Source: Flavihumibacter sp. UBA7668
GTDB lineage: Bacteria > Bacteroidota > Bacteroidia > Chitinophagales > Chitinophagaceae
Reading direction: 5' to 3'
DNA: 64,000 nucleotides
Assembly (NCBI RefSeq): GCF_002483205.1
Contig: NZ_DLHM01000007.1
Span: forward strand, 1,181,334 to 1,245,333
The position numbers were made by a program, and so were the translations under genes. Under the pieces are notes generated by a model that was given only the letters and a program-made list of their open reading frames with translations, did not search any database and had not been told where the DNA came from. Shown here in pieces: positions 34,668 through 42,949 of this stretch (position 1 is its first letter; every line of letters begins with the position of its first letter).

Positions 34668-35528
34668 ATGGAAAATAATACATCCTTACAACAGCAACTT
34701 CTTGATGCAGGTGTACATTTCGGTCACCTGAAGAAGAAGTGGAATCCAAAAATGTTGCCTTATATCTTCGCTGAGAAGAAAGGTATTCATATCATCGACC
34801 TGAACAAAACAACTGAAAGTCTGCAGGAAGCAGCAGCTGCCCTTAAGCAGATTGCTCGCAGCGGAAAGAAAGTAATGTTCGTAGGCACCAAGAAACAGGC
34901 GAAAGAAATCGCTACGCAGTGCGCACAGCGTGTAAACATGCCCTACGTAACCGAGCGTTGGTTAGGTGGTATGCTGACCAACTTCAACACGGTTCGTAAG
35001 AGCGTGAAGAAGATGCAGAGCATCGAAAAAATGCTGGGTGATGGTACCTTGGATAATATCACTAAAAAAGAGCGTTTAACGCTGACCCGCGATAAAGAGA
35101 AAATGGAAAAAGTGTTGGGTGGTATCGCTCAACTGGGACGTGTTCCTGCTGCTTTGTTCATTATTGATATCGGTCACGAGCATATTGCACTGGCTGAAGC
35201 CAAGCGCCTGGGTGTAACAACCTTCGGTATGGTGGATACCAACTGTGATCCGAATAAAGTTGATTTCCCGATTCCTGCGAATGATGACGCAACCAAGTCG
35301 ATCGCAATCATCGTTGAATACATTACTGCTGCAATTGCTGAAGGTCTTGCTGAAAGACAGGAAGCGAAAGATTCTGATGTGGAAGACAGCAATGATGAAA
35401 ACGAAAAGCGTGCTGCACGTCTGGAAGCTGAAGCGCAGGCAGAAGCTGGTCGCGGTGGCCGTACTCGTGGAACAAACGCACCTAAGCGTCGTGTTCCAAA
35501 CAGCCCTAAGCGGACTGGAGCGAGATAA
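34668..35528 (+). CDS. rpsB: 30S ribosomal protein S2
   Basis: S2 joins late in small-subunit assembly. Diagnostic segments are LLDAGVHFGHLKKKWNPKM, VTERWLGGMLTNFNTVRKS and LGVTTFGMVDTNCDPNKVDF. The last 50 or so residues form a charged, alanine/arginine-rich extension (EKRAARLEAEAQAEAGRGG onward) that is longer than in E. coli S2. It is followed by tsf after a repeat-filled gap of 124 bases. Confidence 0.98.
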   Translation: MENNTSLQQQLLDAGVHFGHLKKKWNPKMLPYIFAEKKGIHIIDLNKTTESLQEAAAALKQIARSGKKVMFVGTKKQAKEIATQCAQRVNMPYVTERWLGGMLTNFNTVRKSVKKMQSIEKMLGDGTLDNITKKERLTLTRDKEKMEKVLGGIAQLGRVPAALFIIDIGHEHIALAEAKRLGVTTFGMVDTNCDPNKVDFPIPANDDATKSIAIIVEYITAAIAEGLAERQEAKDSDVEDSNDENEKRAARLEAEAQAEAGRGGRTRGTNAPKRRVPNSPKRTGAR

Positions 35529-35538
35529 TTAATACTGG

Positions 35539-35630
35539 TCAATAAGTGAATGAGTGAATAAGTGAATGGTAATACTACCAGTGGCTTATTCACCCGTTCA
35601 CTAATTGACTTATTCACTTTATTAGATCTG
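35539..35630. repeat. Low-complexity AGTGAATA repeat with inverted arms, rpsB-tsf gap
   Basis: AAGTGAAT-like octamers are repeated three times near 35543-35567. Their reverse complements (TTATTCAC, ATTCACTT) recur at 35586-35620, so an imperfect hairpin is possible between rpsB and tsf. It has the same layout as the repeats at 9918 and 49481 but a different sequence. Confidence 0.75.
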
Positions 35631-35652
35631 AAATATTTTAAACTTCTATACA

Positions 35653-36489
35653 ATGTCTACTGTAACAATTACAGCTGCGGATATCAATAAATTGCGTCAG
35701 GCAACTGGTGCAGGTATGATGGATTGTCGGAAAGCTCTGACAGAGAACAATGGTGATTTTGAAGCTGCAATCGACTGGCTGCGTAAGAAAGGAGCAAAAG
35801 TTGCTGCACTGCGTAGTGATCGTGAAGCGAAAGAAGGGGTGGTATTGGCTAAAACAACGGCTGATAACAAAACTGGTATTGCTCTTTGTGTTAGTTGCGA
35901 AACTGATTTCGTGAGTAAGAATGCTGATTTCGTTGCTTTCGCTCAAAGTATCATGGATGCTGCGATCGATAATAATGTGAAAACTGCTGAAGAGCTGAAT
36001 GAGGTAAGTATTAATGGCCAGAAAATCGCAGATCTGGTAAATGATAAACTCGCTTCTATTGGTGAGAAAATCGGTATTTCCAAGTTTGAGCGGGTGGATG
36101 CTGCATATGTAGCTTCTTATATTCACGGTGCAAACCGGATGGGTGTACTGGTAGGGATGAACAAAGATGCAGTGGAAGCAGGTAAAGATGTTGCGATGCA
36201 GATTGCAGCTATGAATCCAGTGGCAATTGATGCAGATGCAGTTCCTGCAGATGTAGTTGCCCGTGAAAAAGCAATCATCACTGATCAGGTTGCTGCTGAT
36301 CCAAAGATGGCAGGCAAACCTTCCGAAATGATTGAGAAAATCGCTGCTGGTAAACTGGGGGCTTTCTTTAAAGAAAATACCCTTACTGCTCAGGCATTTG
36401 TTAAGGATGCTGCACTGAGTGTAGGCGATTACCTGAAAAAATCCGGTGATGTGGTAGTTACCGAATTCAAGCGAGTAGCACTGGGATAA
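35653..36489 (+). CDS. tsf: Elongation factor Ts
   Basis: EF-Ts is the guanine-nucleotide exchange factor for EF-Tu. The N-terminal UBA-like segment LRQATGAGMMDCRKALTENNGDFEAAIDWLRKKG (given here in two parts: LRQATGAGMMDCRKAL and NNGDFEAAIDWLRKKG) and the core CVSCETDFVSKNADF are diagnostic. The 278-residue length is standard. It ends the ribosomal cluster and has a clear intrinsic terminator at 36514-36545. Confidence 0.98.
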   Translation: MSTVTITAADINKLRQATGAGMMDCRKALTENNGDFEAAIDWLRKKGAKVAALRSDREAKEGVVLAKTTADNKTGIALCVSCETDFVSKNADFVAFAQSIMDAAIDNNVKTAEELNEVSINGQKIADLVNDKLASIGEKIGISKFERVDAAYVASYIHGANRMGVLVGMNKDAVEAGKDVAMQIAAMNPVAIDADAVPADVVAREKAIITDQVAADPKMAGKPSEMIEKIAAGKLGAFFKENTLTAQAFVKDAALSVGDYLKKSGDVVVTEFKRVALG

Positions 36490-36513
36490 TTTTCCTATTA
36501 CAATATCTTTTTC

Positions 36514-36545
36514 AAAGGCTGTACGGTTTCGTACAGCCTTTTAAG
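36514..36545 (+). terminator. tsf terminator
   Basis: AAAGGCTGTAC and GTACAGCCTTT pair perfectly around a 6-base loop, followed by a short T run. Hairpin repeat B begins immediately after. Confidence 0.85.
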
Positions 36546-36646
36546 TGTCAGACAGGTGTTAGAACAATGTTAGAGAGGTGTCAGATAGATGTTAGAACGT
36601 TCTTAGACATGTGTCTGATACCTGTCTCACTGGTGTCTGACACCTA
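36543..36646. repeat. Hairpin repeat, copy B (tsf / ABC permease)
   Basis: About four units related to GTGTCAGACAC-N2-GTTAGAAC fill the gap between two convergent genes. Two units lie in each orientation, centred on GAACGTTC near 36597. The stop codon of the permease gene (36644-36646) touches the repeat edge. Confidence 0.85.
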
Positions 36647-38338
36647 AAGCTCGGACCAGCTCACACGGGCAATCCTGCGGTAAACCAGCCAAACGCTTAA
36701 ACCGCTCAGAACAACCGATATCCAAACCACCACGGGAAAAGAATAGATAAAATAATGGACCAGACCAAAGCCCCCGTTAAACAACAACATCAACATTCCT
36801 CGTAAAAAATTACCTGTTGCATCCGCCTTATTTGCTGGTAAGGATGCCGGTAGCTTTTTGTAATTCACCAATAATAACAAACCCGATATCAACAGCTGAT
36901 TGGAAAATCCCAATAGTAAATTAGGTACTGCACTCATACCCTGCCAGCTAATCCCCAACACAAGTAACAACACAGCCAGCGGTAGAAAAAACTGTGCTAA
37001 CAATGCTTTGAGCGTACCTGACAACAGTAGTCCAGGCGCAGCAACCGGAGAACTGTAAAAAATCCAGGAAGCTTTGTATTCATCTGCCTGACTGATTTGT
37101 TGAATTGCACTAATGAAAATAAAACAGCTCAGGTATATTAATCCCAATAGTCCGGCTGCAGATAACATAATAGAAGATGACTCCGGTTCATTATCATCCA
37201 ACTGAAGTACATTCCGATATATACTTATTACAAACCAAACAACAATATAGCCGATCGCCGGATAAACCCGCATTCGAAAACCCCGGTTTCGCAAGGCCCA
37301 TTTCCAGGTAAATAAAAAGCCTGCCCGCTCAACAGATGAAAAAGTAAACCAGTTCGCCAACCGATCAGCATATCCCACCCGACTCATCCCGGATACCACA
37401 GTACTACCAGCAACCGCACCAGTTTCTCCGCCACTCAGCATCGCCAGTTTTTGATTAAAACTTGGTGCCAGAAACCGGATCACCACCCAACTACTTCCAA
37501 TACTCATCACCACAGTCAATAGCAACCACCCCCAGGATCGCACCCCATCCAACCCCGCGCCTTCAAAAATCGATGAAGCAAACCAGTAAGGTGGAAACAG
37601 TCCAATCAGCGAATAATCCTGAACAGAAAAATTCTGTACAGATTCCATGGAACTGGCCCTCGGAACCACCTGATACGCACCATAAATAAGGATCATGAAT
37701 CCGATTTGAAACCAGGCAATAAATGATTTGAATTTTTCAGGGGTTGTAATTCGAATAATTAGAAGATAAATCGCATTAATAAAAAAGATTGCCATCAGAC
37801 TGGCCAGCAAAGCTGCCAATAAAAAAAGCATCACCACCTGCCAGTTATATTCAACTGCTAAAAATACCAGTGCAGGTAACAGCATCGGTACAATCACCCG
37901 AAACATATGCACCATTATATGCAGGATTCTTGCCAGTAAAAACGTGCGATCATGAACGGGTTTTGGTAATAAAATAACCGTATCGCGCACATCTATCAAT
38001 ACCGCTGTAAAATCACTTATAAGGGTAGATGATAATAAAAATAAAAACAGCGAGAAATAGATGGTGAAATAAGTCAATTCATCAGCACCCATTGCAAATG
38101 CAACCAGGTTAAGCAGCCCCATTAATAAAGCAATAAGCATGGTACCATAGGTAGCACGACTAATCCCTTCTTTCTTTCTATTCACCTGTGTTTGCTGAAA
38201 GGTATTGGGTCTCCGATCATCCATTATCAGCTTGTAGCGGAGAATCAGCGATAACTGAACCAGATCCACACCCATGCGTCTGTACAGGGAACCTGGCAAT
38301 AAAGCCAGCCAAAAAAAGAAAGCACTTATTTTATTCAT
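36644..38338 (-). CDS. ABC transporter permease, multi-pass membrane protein
   Basis: The large integral membrane protein has about twelve hydrophobic segments in two halves. A cytoplasmic stretch sits between them (about residues 300-350, ending NWFTFSSVERAGFLF). It pairs with the ATPase gene upstream, whose stop it overlaps by 8 bases when the ATG at 38338 is used; the frame is open to 38365 but that would deepen the overlap. The ATPase resembles ABC-2 type exporters, so an export role is likely. The substrate is unknown. Confidence 0.75.
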   Translation of the reverse strand: MNKISAFFFWLALLPGSLYRRMGVDLVQLSLILRYKLIMDDRRPNTFQQTQVNRKKEGISRATYGTMLIALLMGLLNLVAFAMGADELTYFTIYFSLFLFLLSSTLISDFTAVLIDVRDTVILLPKPVHDRTFLLARILHIMVHMFRVIVPMLLPALVFLAVEYNWQVVMLFLLAALLASLMAIFFINAIYLLIIRITTPEKFKSFIAWFQIGFMILIYGAYQVVPRASSMESVQNFSVQDYSLIGLFPPYWFASSIFEGAGLDGVRSWGWLLLTVVMSIGSSWVVIRFLAPSFNQKLAMLSGGETGAVAGSTVVSGMSRVGYADRLANWFTFSSVERAGFLFTWKWALRNRGFRMRVYPAIGYIVVWFVISIYRNVLQLDDNEPESSSIMLSAAGLLGLIYLSCFIFISAIQQISQADEYKASWIFYSSPVAAPGLLLSGTLKALLAQFFLPLAVLLLVLGISWQGMSAVPNLLLGFSNQLLISGLLLLVNYKKLPASLPANKADATGNFLRGMLMLLFNGGFGLVHYFIYSFPVVVWISVVLSGLSVWLVYRRIARVSWSEL

Positions 38339-39146
38339 GAATCCCCCCTTCCTGCCGGAATGCATCCATTATTTCCGAAGCTGTGTCACGAAGATTATCC
38401 GTTGATGTTAGTTGTGCAAAAATACTTTCCAGGCTTCCCTTTCCCATCATCTCCTGTAAGGATTCAAAACTTCCATCAGCCAGAATACTACCCTGGTTGA
38501 TCAGCACAATCCGATCACTCACTTTTTCAACCACATCCATCATATGGCTGCAATAAAATATTGTTTTCCCTTCTTTCGCCAGTTTGTTTATTAGCTCTTT
38601 TACAATGATCACACTGTTGGCATCAAGTCCACTTAATGGTTCATCCAGAATAATAATGGAGGGATTATGAATCAGGCCGGATATCAACAAAACTTTCTGC
38701 CGCATTCCTTTACTGAAGGTATCCATCCGCTGATCCAGATTTCCGCCCAGTCCGAATGCCTGCAACATTTTTAAGATGCGCAGTTTGCTTACTGCCGGGT
38801 CGAGTTGATACAATCCCGCCATTAATTCAAGAAACTCAAGCGGTGTTAATACTTCATACAAATCGGCCAGCTCAGGAACATAACCAATCATTTTTTTCAC
38901 CGCCACCGGATCCTGCTGAATATTAACTCCATTCACTAAAACCGTCCCTTCAAAATCGGAAATCAATCCGCATAAAATTTTTACGGTCGTACTTTTTCCC
39001 GCCCCATTCGGTCCAATATATCCGATTACCTGTCCCGCATAAATGGACAGATTAATATCACACAAAACCTGTCTGGTTCCGTAGGATTTATTTAATCCGA
39101 TGAGCTCAATCACCGGTTTCGTTGAATCATTGTCCGCTTGCATCAT
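38331..39146 (-). CDS. ABC transporter ATP-binding protein (ABC-2 exporter type)
   Basis: This ATPase should power the membrane protein encoded just downstream. Walker A GPNGAGKSTT, the signature FSKGMRQKVLL, Walker B SIIILDEPLSGLD and the H-loop YCSHMMD are all present in order. The start was set at MMQADNDSTKPVIELIGLN (39146): the longer frame to 39215 runs across the divergent pyrH start. The gene is divergent from pyrH with a 52-base gap. Confidence 0.92.
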   Translation of the reverse strand: MMQADNDSTKPVIELIGLNKSYGTRQVLCDINLSIYAGQVIGYIGPNGAGKSTTVKILCGLISDFEGTVLVNGVNIQQDPVAVKKMIGYVPELADLYEVLTPLEFLELMAGLYQLDPAVSKLRILKMLQAFGLGGNLDQRMDTFSKGMRQKVLLISGLIHNPSIIILDEPLSGLDANSVIIVKELINKLAKEGKTIFYCSHMMDVVEKVSDRIVLINQGSILADGSFESLQEMMGKGSLESIFAQLTSTDNLRDTASEIMDAFRQEGGIHE

Positions 39147-39198
39147 TTCGGAAAGATAAAAATTCCTTTCTTTGCACCACACTGTAAAAACAGCGCAC

Positions 39199-39924
39199 AT
39201 GCAACCCAAGTACAAAAGAATCCTGTTAAAACTATCGGGCGAGGCCCTGATGGGCGAAGGTGGAACCAGTGGCTATGAGCCTCTGAATTCTGCAATCATC
39301 ACCCAGTATGCGAAAGAAGTGAAAGCGGTTGCAGCAGCCGGAGTTGAAGTTGCCCTTGTAATAGGTGGCGGAAATATCTATCGCGGTATGAACGAAGCCG
39401 AAACCGGCATCGAACGCGCCCATGGTGATTATATGGGAATGCTGGCTACGGTCATTAACGGAATGGCACTGCAGGCCGGACTGGAAAAAGAAGGGCTCTA
39501 CACACGCCTTCAAAGCGCCATTAAAATGGAACAGATCGCAGAACCCTATATCCGGCGCCGTGCTATCCGTCACCTGGAAAAACATCGGGTAGTGATTTTT
39601 GGAGCCGGTACCGGAAACCCCTATTTCACCACAGACACCGCCGGTTCACTCAGAGCTATTGAAATCAAAGCGGATGTCATCCTGAAAGGCACCCGGGTTG
39701 ATGGAATTTATACTGCTGATCCGGAAAAGGATCCCAGTGCCACCAAGTTTGAATCGATCACGTTTAAAGAGTGCATTAGCAAAAATCTTAAAGTGATGGA
39801 CATGACGGCCTTTACTCTTTGTATGGAAAACAACCTGCCAATCATTGTATTTGATATGAATAAACCGGGAAACCTGATGCGGGTGGTAATGGGAGAAGGT
39901 GTTGGAACCCTGGTGAAAGGCTAA
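39199..39924 (+). CDS. pyrH: Uridylate kinase
   Basis: PyrH phosphorylates UMP to UDP in pyrimidine synthesis. Family segments are YKRILLKLSGEALMGEGG, ALVIGGGNIYRG, AGTGNPYFTTDTAGSLRA, and KVMDMTAFTLC. The start was set at MQPKYKRILLKLSG (39199), since the nine residues before it are not part of the family. The resulting 241 residues are standard. A hairpin with a short T run follows at 40017-40046. Confidence 0.97.
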   Translation: MQPKYKRILLKLSGEALMGEGGTSGYEPLNSAIITQYAKEVKAVAAAGVEVALVIGGGNIYRGMNEAETGIERAHGDYMGMLATVINGMALQAGLEKEGLYTRLQSAIKMEQIAEPYIRRRAIRHLEKHRVVIFGAGTGNPYFTTDTAGSLRAIEIKADVILKGTRVDGIYTADPEKDPSATKFESITFKECISKNLKVMDMTAFTLCMENNLPIIVFDMNKPGNLMRVVMGEGVGTLVKG

Positions 39925-39980
39925 GCAGACCTACTCATCTAAGTGGAATTGCGTAGTTTTACTCGAAAGCCGCTACCGGC

Positions 39981-40010
39981 TTGCATAATTCGGTTATCCT
40001 TGCTATTTTG
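39981..40010 (+). promoter_or_regulatory. Candidate promoter of the coiled-coil gene
   Basis: TTG (39981-39983) and TATTTTG (40004-40010) are 20 bases apart. The -7 box lacks one base of the consensus. It lies just before the pyrH terminator hairpin. Confidence 0.3.
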
Positions 40011-40016
40011 CATACT

Positions 40017-40046
40017 GAAAAACCACCTTATAAAGGGTGGTTTTTT
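40017..40046 (+). terminator. Terminator downstream of pyrH
   Basis: AAAACCACC and GGTGGTTTT pair around loop TTATAAAG, followed by Ts. It stands 67 bases before the coiled-coil gene. Confidence 0.75.
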
Positions 40047-40112
40047 AATCCCGCGTCTCAAAATCCTTTGGAAGCCCACGAATTTGGATGTACCCCGAAA
40101 ACTCCGACCATT

Positions 40113-41177
40113 ATGAGGACGCTTTTGAATTTATTGGTAACCGACATTACCGTGGGAATAGCTGAAATAATCATTTTCTCGCTTGGTGCCATCGCACTTG
40201 GTTTCGCTATTCACCTGTTTATAACTTCCCGCAAAAATACCAAACTGCAAATGGGCGAAAACGGCTCCGGGTCTGCTTTGCAGGAAGCAGATGAATGGAA
40301 GCTGAAGTATTTTAATGATACCGAGGAACTGGAAAAAAGAATCGTAAAACAACAGCAGGATCTCGCCCGCTACCAGCATGAACTCAATAAAGTAAAGGAG
40401 AATGAAGAGTTTCTTTCCCTTGAAATTGAATCCTTACGGGCAGAACGGGAAGAATTATTGGAAACACAGGCTACTTTATCCTTAGCTGCGGCTCCCAAAG
40501 AAGAATCGCATCTTGATTACCTGGGTCAGTTGAGAGAAACCCAGCAGCACGTACAGCAATACAATCAGCATATCCAGCAGTTACTCGGACAAATTGACCA
40601 GCTCAAAGCAATGGAATTAAAACACCAGGAGCTTACGCAAAGCAATGAATCACTGAACCGGCAAATTGGTGAAATGCGGGTGGTATTGGTGGAGAAAGAA
40701 CAGGAAATCCGCGGCCTCCGTCAGCAAAACAGACTGGGTGATGAAATGCAGCAGCGACTGGAAAAAGTGTATGCCGATTACAACAGTCTGCTGGAAAAAA
40801 TGCATAAACTGGAATCACATGTTTCGCATTCACAGAAAGAAGGAACCAGTTATGCTGAACTGCAGGACTCCTACTTTAAAGTTACCAAGGAACTGGATGA
40901 ATTCAAACTGAAATACCTGCACCTGCTGGAAGAAAATCAGCGACTCACCCGATCCCTCGCAGAAGTGGAAGACAAGTTTCGCGAAACAAATTTCCAGCGG
41001 CAGCAACTGCAGAAAAAAGCCAGCTATCTGGAAGAGCTGAACCAGGATTTGCAACAGGTAGCTGAACAGCATAACAAACTGCACAGCCAAATGCGTCGTA
41101 TTGCTGAAATTGAGCAATTGCTGGCCAAAGCAACGCAATTATCCGGATCAACAGATAAAGAAGATCCGGCGATCTGA
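40113..41177 (+). CDS. Membrane-anchored coiled-coil protein
   Basis: I do not recognise a named family. From MRTLLNLLVTDITVG (40113) the 354-residue protein has one hydrophobic segment (about residues 13-36, IIIFSLGAIALGFAIHLFI). A very long, Gln/Glu/Leu-rich coiled coil follows (about 65-345) with heptad-like spacing (LEKRIVKQQQDLARYQHEL). The upstream frame to 39981 covers the pyrH terminator and promoter and is not coding. A structural or scaffold role at the inner membrane is likely. A short gap separates it from pdxH. Confidence 0.72.
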   Translation: MRTLLNLLVTDITVGIAEIIIFSLGAIALGFAIHLFITSRKNTKLQMGENGSGSALQEADEWKLKYFNDTEELEKRIVKQQQDLARYQHELNKVKENEEFLSLEIESLRAEREELLETQATLSLAAAPKEESHLDYLGQLRETQQHVQQYNQHIQQLLGQIDQLKAMELKHQELTQSNESLNRQIGEMRVVLVEKEQEIRGLRQQNRLGDEMQQRLEKVYADYNSLLEKMHKLESHVSHSQKEGTSYAELQDSYFKVTKELDEFKLKYLHLLEENQRLTRSLAEVEDKFRETNFQRQQLQKKASYLEELNQDLQQVAEQHNKLHSQMRRIAEIEQLLAKATQLSGSTDKEDPAI

Positions 41178-41217
41178 TAAATAGCAAAAACAACATGGAA
41201 GTTGGCAGCAGGGTGTA

Positions 41218-41225
41218 TAACTTTG
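41218..41225 (+). promoter_or_regulatory. -7 box TAACTTTG of pdxH
   Basis: An exact TAnnTTTG match 15 bases before the ATG at 41241. It lies inside the longer open frame (from 41202) and so supports 41241 as the start. Confidence 0.5.
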
Positions 41226-41240
41226 CTGCCAAATTTCTTT

Positions 41241-41885
41241 ATGTCCCATTCCATTGCCGCCATCCGAAAAGACTACAAACAGCACACACTTAATGAAGCG
41301 GATGTTGCTGCAAATCCACTTGCACAATTCAATACCTGGTGGCAGGAAGCAACAAAAAGTGAAATTGATGAAGTGAATGCCATGACGCTGGCTACCGCAT
41401 CTGCAGACGGACTGCCTTCTGCCCGCATCGTATTACTAAAGGGATATGATCAAAACGGGTTTGTGTTCTTCACCAACTATAACAGCTTTAAAGGGCAGCA
41501 ACTGGAAGAAAACCCGAGAGCCTGCCTCGTGTTTTTCTGGAAAGAACTGGAGCGTCAGGTGCGCATAACCGGACTGACTCATAAAGTTTCCAACGAAGAA
41601 AGCGATACCTATTTTCAAAGCCGGCCTGAAAGCAGCCGAATAGGAGCCTGGGCATCTCCTCAGAGCCAGATAATTGAAAATCGTATTCAACTGGAAGAAA
41701 AAGAAAAAGAATTAACCGCAGCTTTTGAAGGAAAAGAAATTCCCCGTCCCTTGCATTGGGGTGGATATCGTGTCCAACCCCTGATCATGGAATTCTGGCA
41801 GGGCAGACCCAGCCGTTTACACGACCGGATTCAATATAGCATGGATGATGCCGGCGGTTGGAAGATTGAACGCCTGGCACCTTAA
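41241..41885 (+). CDS. pdxH: Pyridoxamine 5'-phosphate oxidase
   Basis: PdxH uses FMN and oxygen to make pyridoxal 5'-phosphate, the active form of vitamin B6. Diagnostic segments are MTLATASADGLPSARIVLLKG, given as MTLATASADG and LPSARIVLLKG, FFTNYNSFKGQQLEENPRA, SRPESSRIGAWASPQSQ and FWQGRPSRLHDRIQY. The start at MSHSIAAIRKDY is supported by the -7 box at 41218. The 214-residue length is standard. Repeat copy C lies just after the stop. Confidence 0.97.
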   Translation: MSHSIAAIRKDYKQHTLNEADVAANPLAQFNTWWQEATKSEIDEVNAMTLATASADGLPSARIVLLKGYDQNGFVFFTNYNSFKGQQLEENPRACLVFFWKELERQVRITGLTHKVSNEESDTYFQSRPESSRIGAWASPQSQIIENRIQLEEKEKELTAAFEGKEIPRPLHWGGYRVQPLIMEFWQGRPSRLHDRIQYSMDDAGGWKIERLAP

Positions 41886-41891
41886 TAAAGA

Positions 41892-41983
41892 CGTCAGACA
41901 CCAGTTAGAACATACGTCAGACACATGTTAGAACACTATCCTTACACCTGTCTGACACCTCTCTAACACCTGTCTGACATCTA
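41892..41983. repeat. Hairpin repeat, copy C (pdxH / THX gene)
   Basis: Two CGTCAGACAC-N3-GTTAGAAC units are followed by two inverted ones (ACACCTGTCTGACA type), forming a long imperfect hairpin between convergent genes. The units match copies A and B. Confidence 0.85.
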
Positions 41984-41987
41984 TTGA

Positions 41988-42107
41988 TTACGCTTTTTTC
42001 TCAGCAGCAGCAGCTTTTTTAGCCTGTGCCGGACGAGCTGGACGGCTCTTACCGAATGAACCTTTGAAGATTTTACCTTTCTTGGTTTTTTTATCACCTC
42101 TACCCAT
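41988..42107 (-). CDS. 30S ribosomal protein THX (bTHX)
   Basis: This 39-residue, very basic protein (MGRGDKKTKKGKIFKGSFG, then KSRPARPAQAKKAAAAEKKA) matches the small THX proteins that fill a pocket at the top of the 30S head in Thermus and occur throughout Bacteroidota. It is too short for routine gene callers with a 60-residue limit. It lies 103 bases downstream of the HU gene on the same strand and is convergent with pdxH. Confidence 0.9.
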   Translation of the reverse strand: MGRGDKKTKKGKIFKGSFGKSRPARPAQAKKAAAAEKKA

Positions 42108-42210
42108 AATAAAAAATTTAGACGGCGAAGGTAAGCAAAAAATGGAAAGGGAACAGGTAAAACCCATTCCCTTTCGACCGGCATCCTGCATCTGCTGGAG
42201 ATGCTGCCGA

Positions 42211-42480
42211 TTATAATTTAGAGGACAGTTCTTTACCAGCCTTAAAGCGGGCAACTTTTTTAGCCTTAATCTTGATAACTGCGCCGGTCTGAGGGTTACG
42301 GCCATTACGGGCAGCTCTTTTGCTAACAGAGAAGGTTCCGAAACCAACCAGCGTAACCTTACCACCACCTTTCAGCGTTTTGGTAACAGCTTCAATAAAA
42401 GAATCCAGCGCAGCATTGGCCTGGGTCTTGGTAATTTCTGCGTCGTCGGCGAGTTTTGCGATTAATTCAGCTTTGTTCAT
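42211..42480 (-). CDS. HU family DNA-binding protein
   Basis: HU bends and compacts DNA in the nucleoid. The 89-residue protein is a standard HU: MNKAELIAKLADDAEITKTQA at the N-terminus (given in two parts: MNKAELIAKLAD, DAEITKTQA), the beta-arm entry VTLVGFGTFSVSKRAARNGRN, split at VSK, and PQTGAVIKIKAKKVARFKAGKEL, split at KIKAK. A perfect -7 box lies at 42510-42517. Confidence 0.96.
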   Translation of the reverse strand: MNKAELIAKLADDAEITKTQANAALDSFIEAVTKTLKGGGKVTLVGFGTFSVSKRAARNGRNPQTGAVIKIKAKKVARFKAGKELSSKL

Positions 42481-42509
42481 AGTGGGAAATTTTAGAATTT
42501 TAAGCAGAA

Positions 42510-42517
42510 CAAATATA
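42510..42517 (-). promoter_or_regulatory. -7 box TATATTTG of the HU gene
   Basis: An exact TAnnTTTG match on the minus strand, about 30 bases before the ATG. No clear -33 element was seen. Confidence 0.5.
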
Positions 42518-42633
42518 GACGGTTTTTACTTCCATTAATTTTTTTTTCAGGTTTTATTTCCACTATCCGATCTATCTGGAACCCGCATCTAGGCTGGATT
42601 CCAGATATGCACAGGAAATACACATGCGTGCTT

Positions 42634-42945
42634 TTACGTAGGAAAAACCTGCTGCATTACTGATCGAAATGCAATAAACTGATCACCCCACTGATCAAAA
42701 CTTTTTTTTCTTAATCCCTCTGCATACTGGCTGATGTACTGATTGTACAATGATTTGGATGCTGCCGTATATTGAGCTGCAAAAGTTGGCCCTTCTGTTT
42801 CATCTACCTCCACAAGACGCAGCAGCCGGCTTGAGCTAAAGCAGCCGGTAGCTACCACTTCAGGCATATGAATGGTTGTCATCCACTCCAGCCATTGTTC
42901 ATGAATTGCCCAGGTAACCTGTATTGTTACATTGTATATAAACAT
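42634..42945 (-). CDS. DUF4286 family protein
   Basis: The 103-residue protein fits the DUF4286 family common in Bacteroidota (MFIYNVTIQVTWAIHEQWLEW; split at IQV / TWA in the family profile). The function of the family is unknown; the fold is probably a ferredoxin-like alpha/beta barrel as in other small DUFs of this size (inference). It begins 4 bases after the exonuclease III stop and is probably co-transcribed with it. No signal peptide is present. Confidence 0.85.
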   Translation of the reverse strand: MFIYNVTIQVTWAIHEQWLEWMTTIHMPEVVATGCFSSSRLLRLVEVDETEGPTFAAQYTAASKSLYNQYISQYAEGLRKKSFDQWGDQFIAFRSVMQQVFPT

Positions 42946-42949
42946 GGCA

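Noticed and set aside
39967..39982. Small hairpin AAGCCG-CTAC-CGGCTT after pyrH
   Set aside because: No T run follows; the better terminator is at 40017.
39981..40112. Longer N-terminus of the coiled-coil protein
   Set aside because: It runs across the pyrH terminator; the hydrophobic anchor starts properly from 40113.
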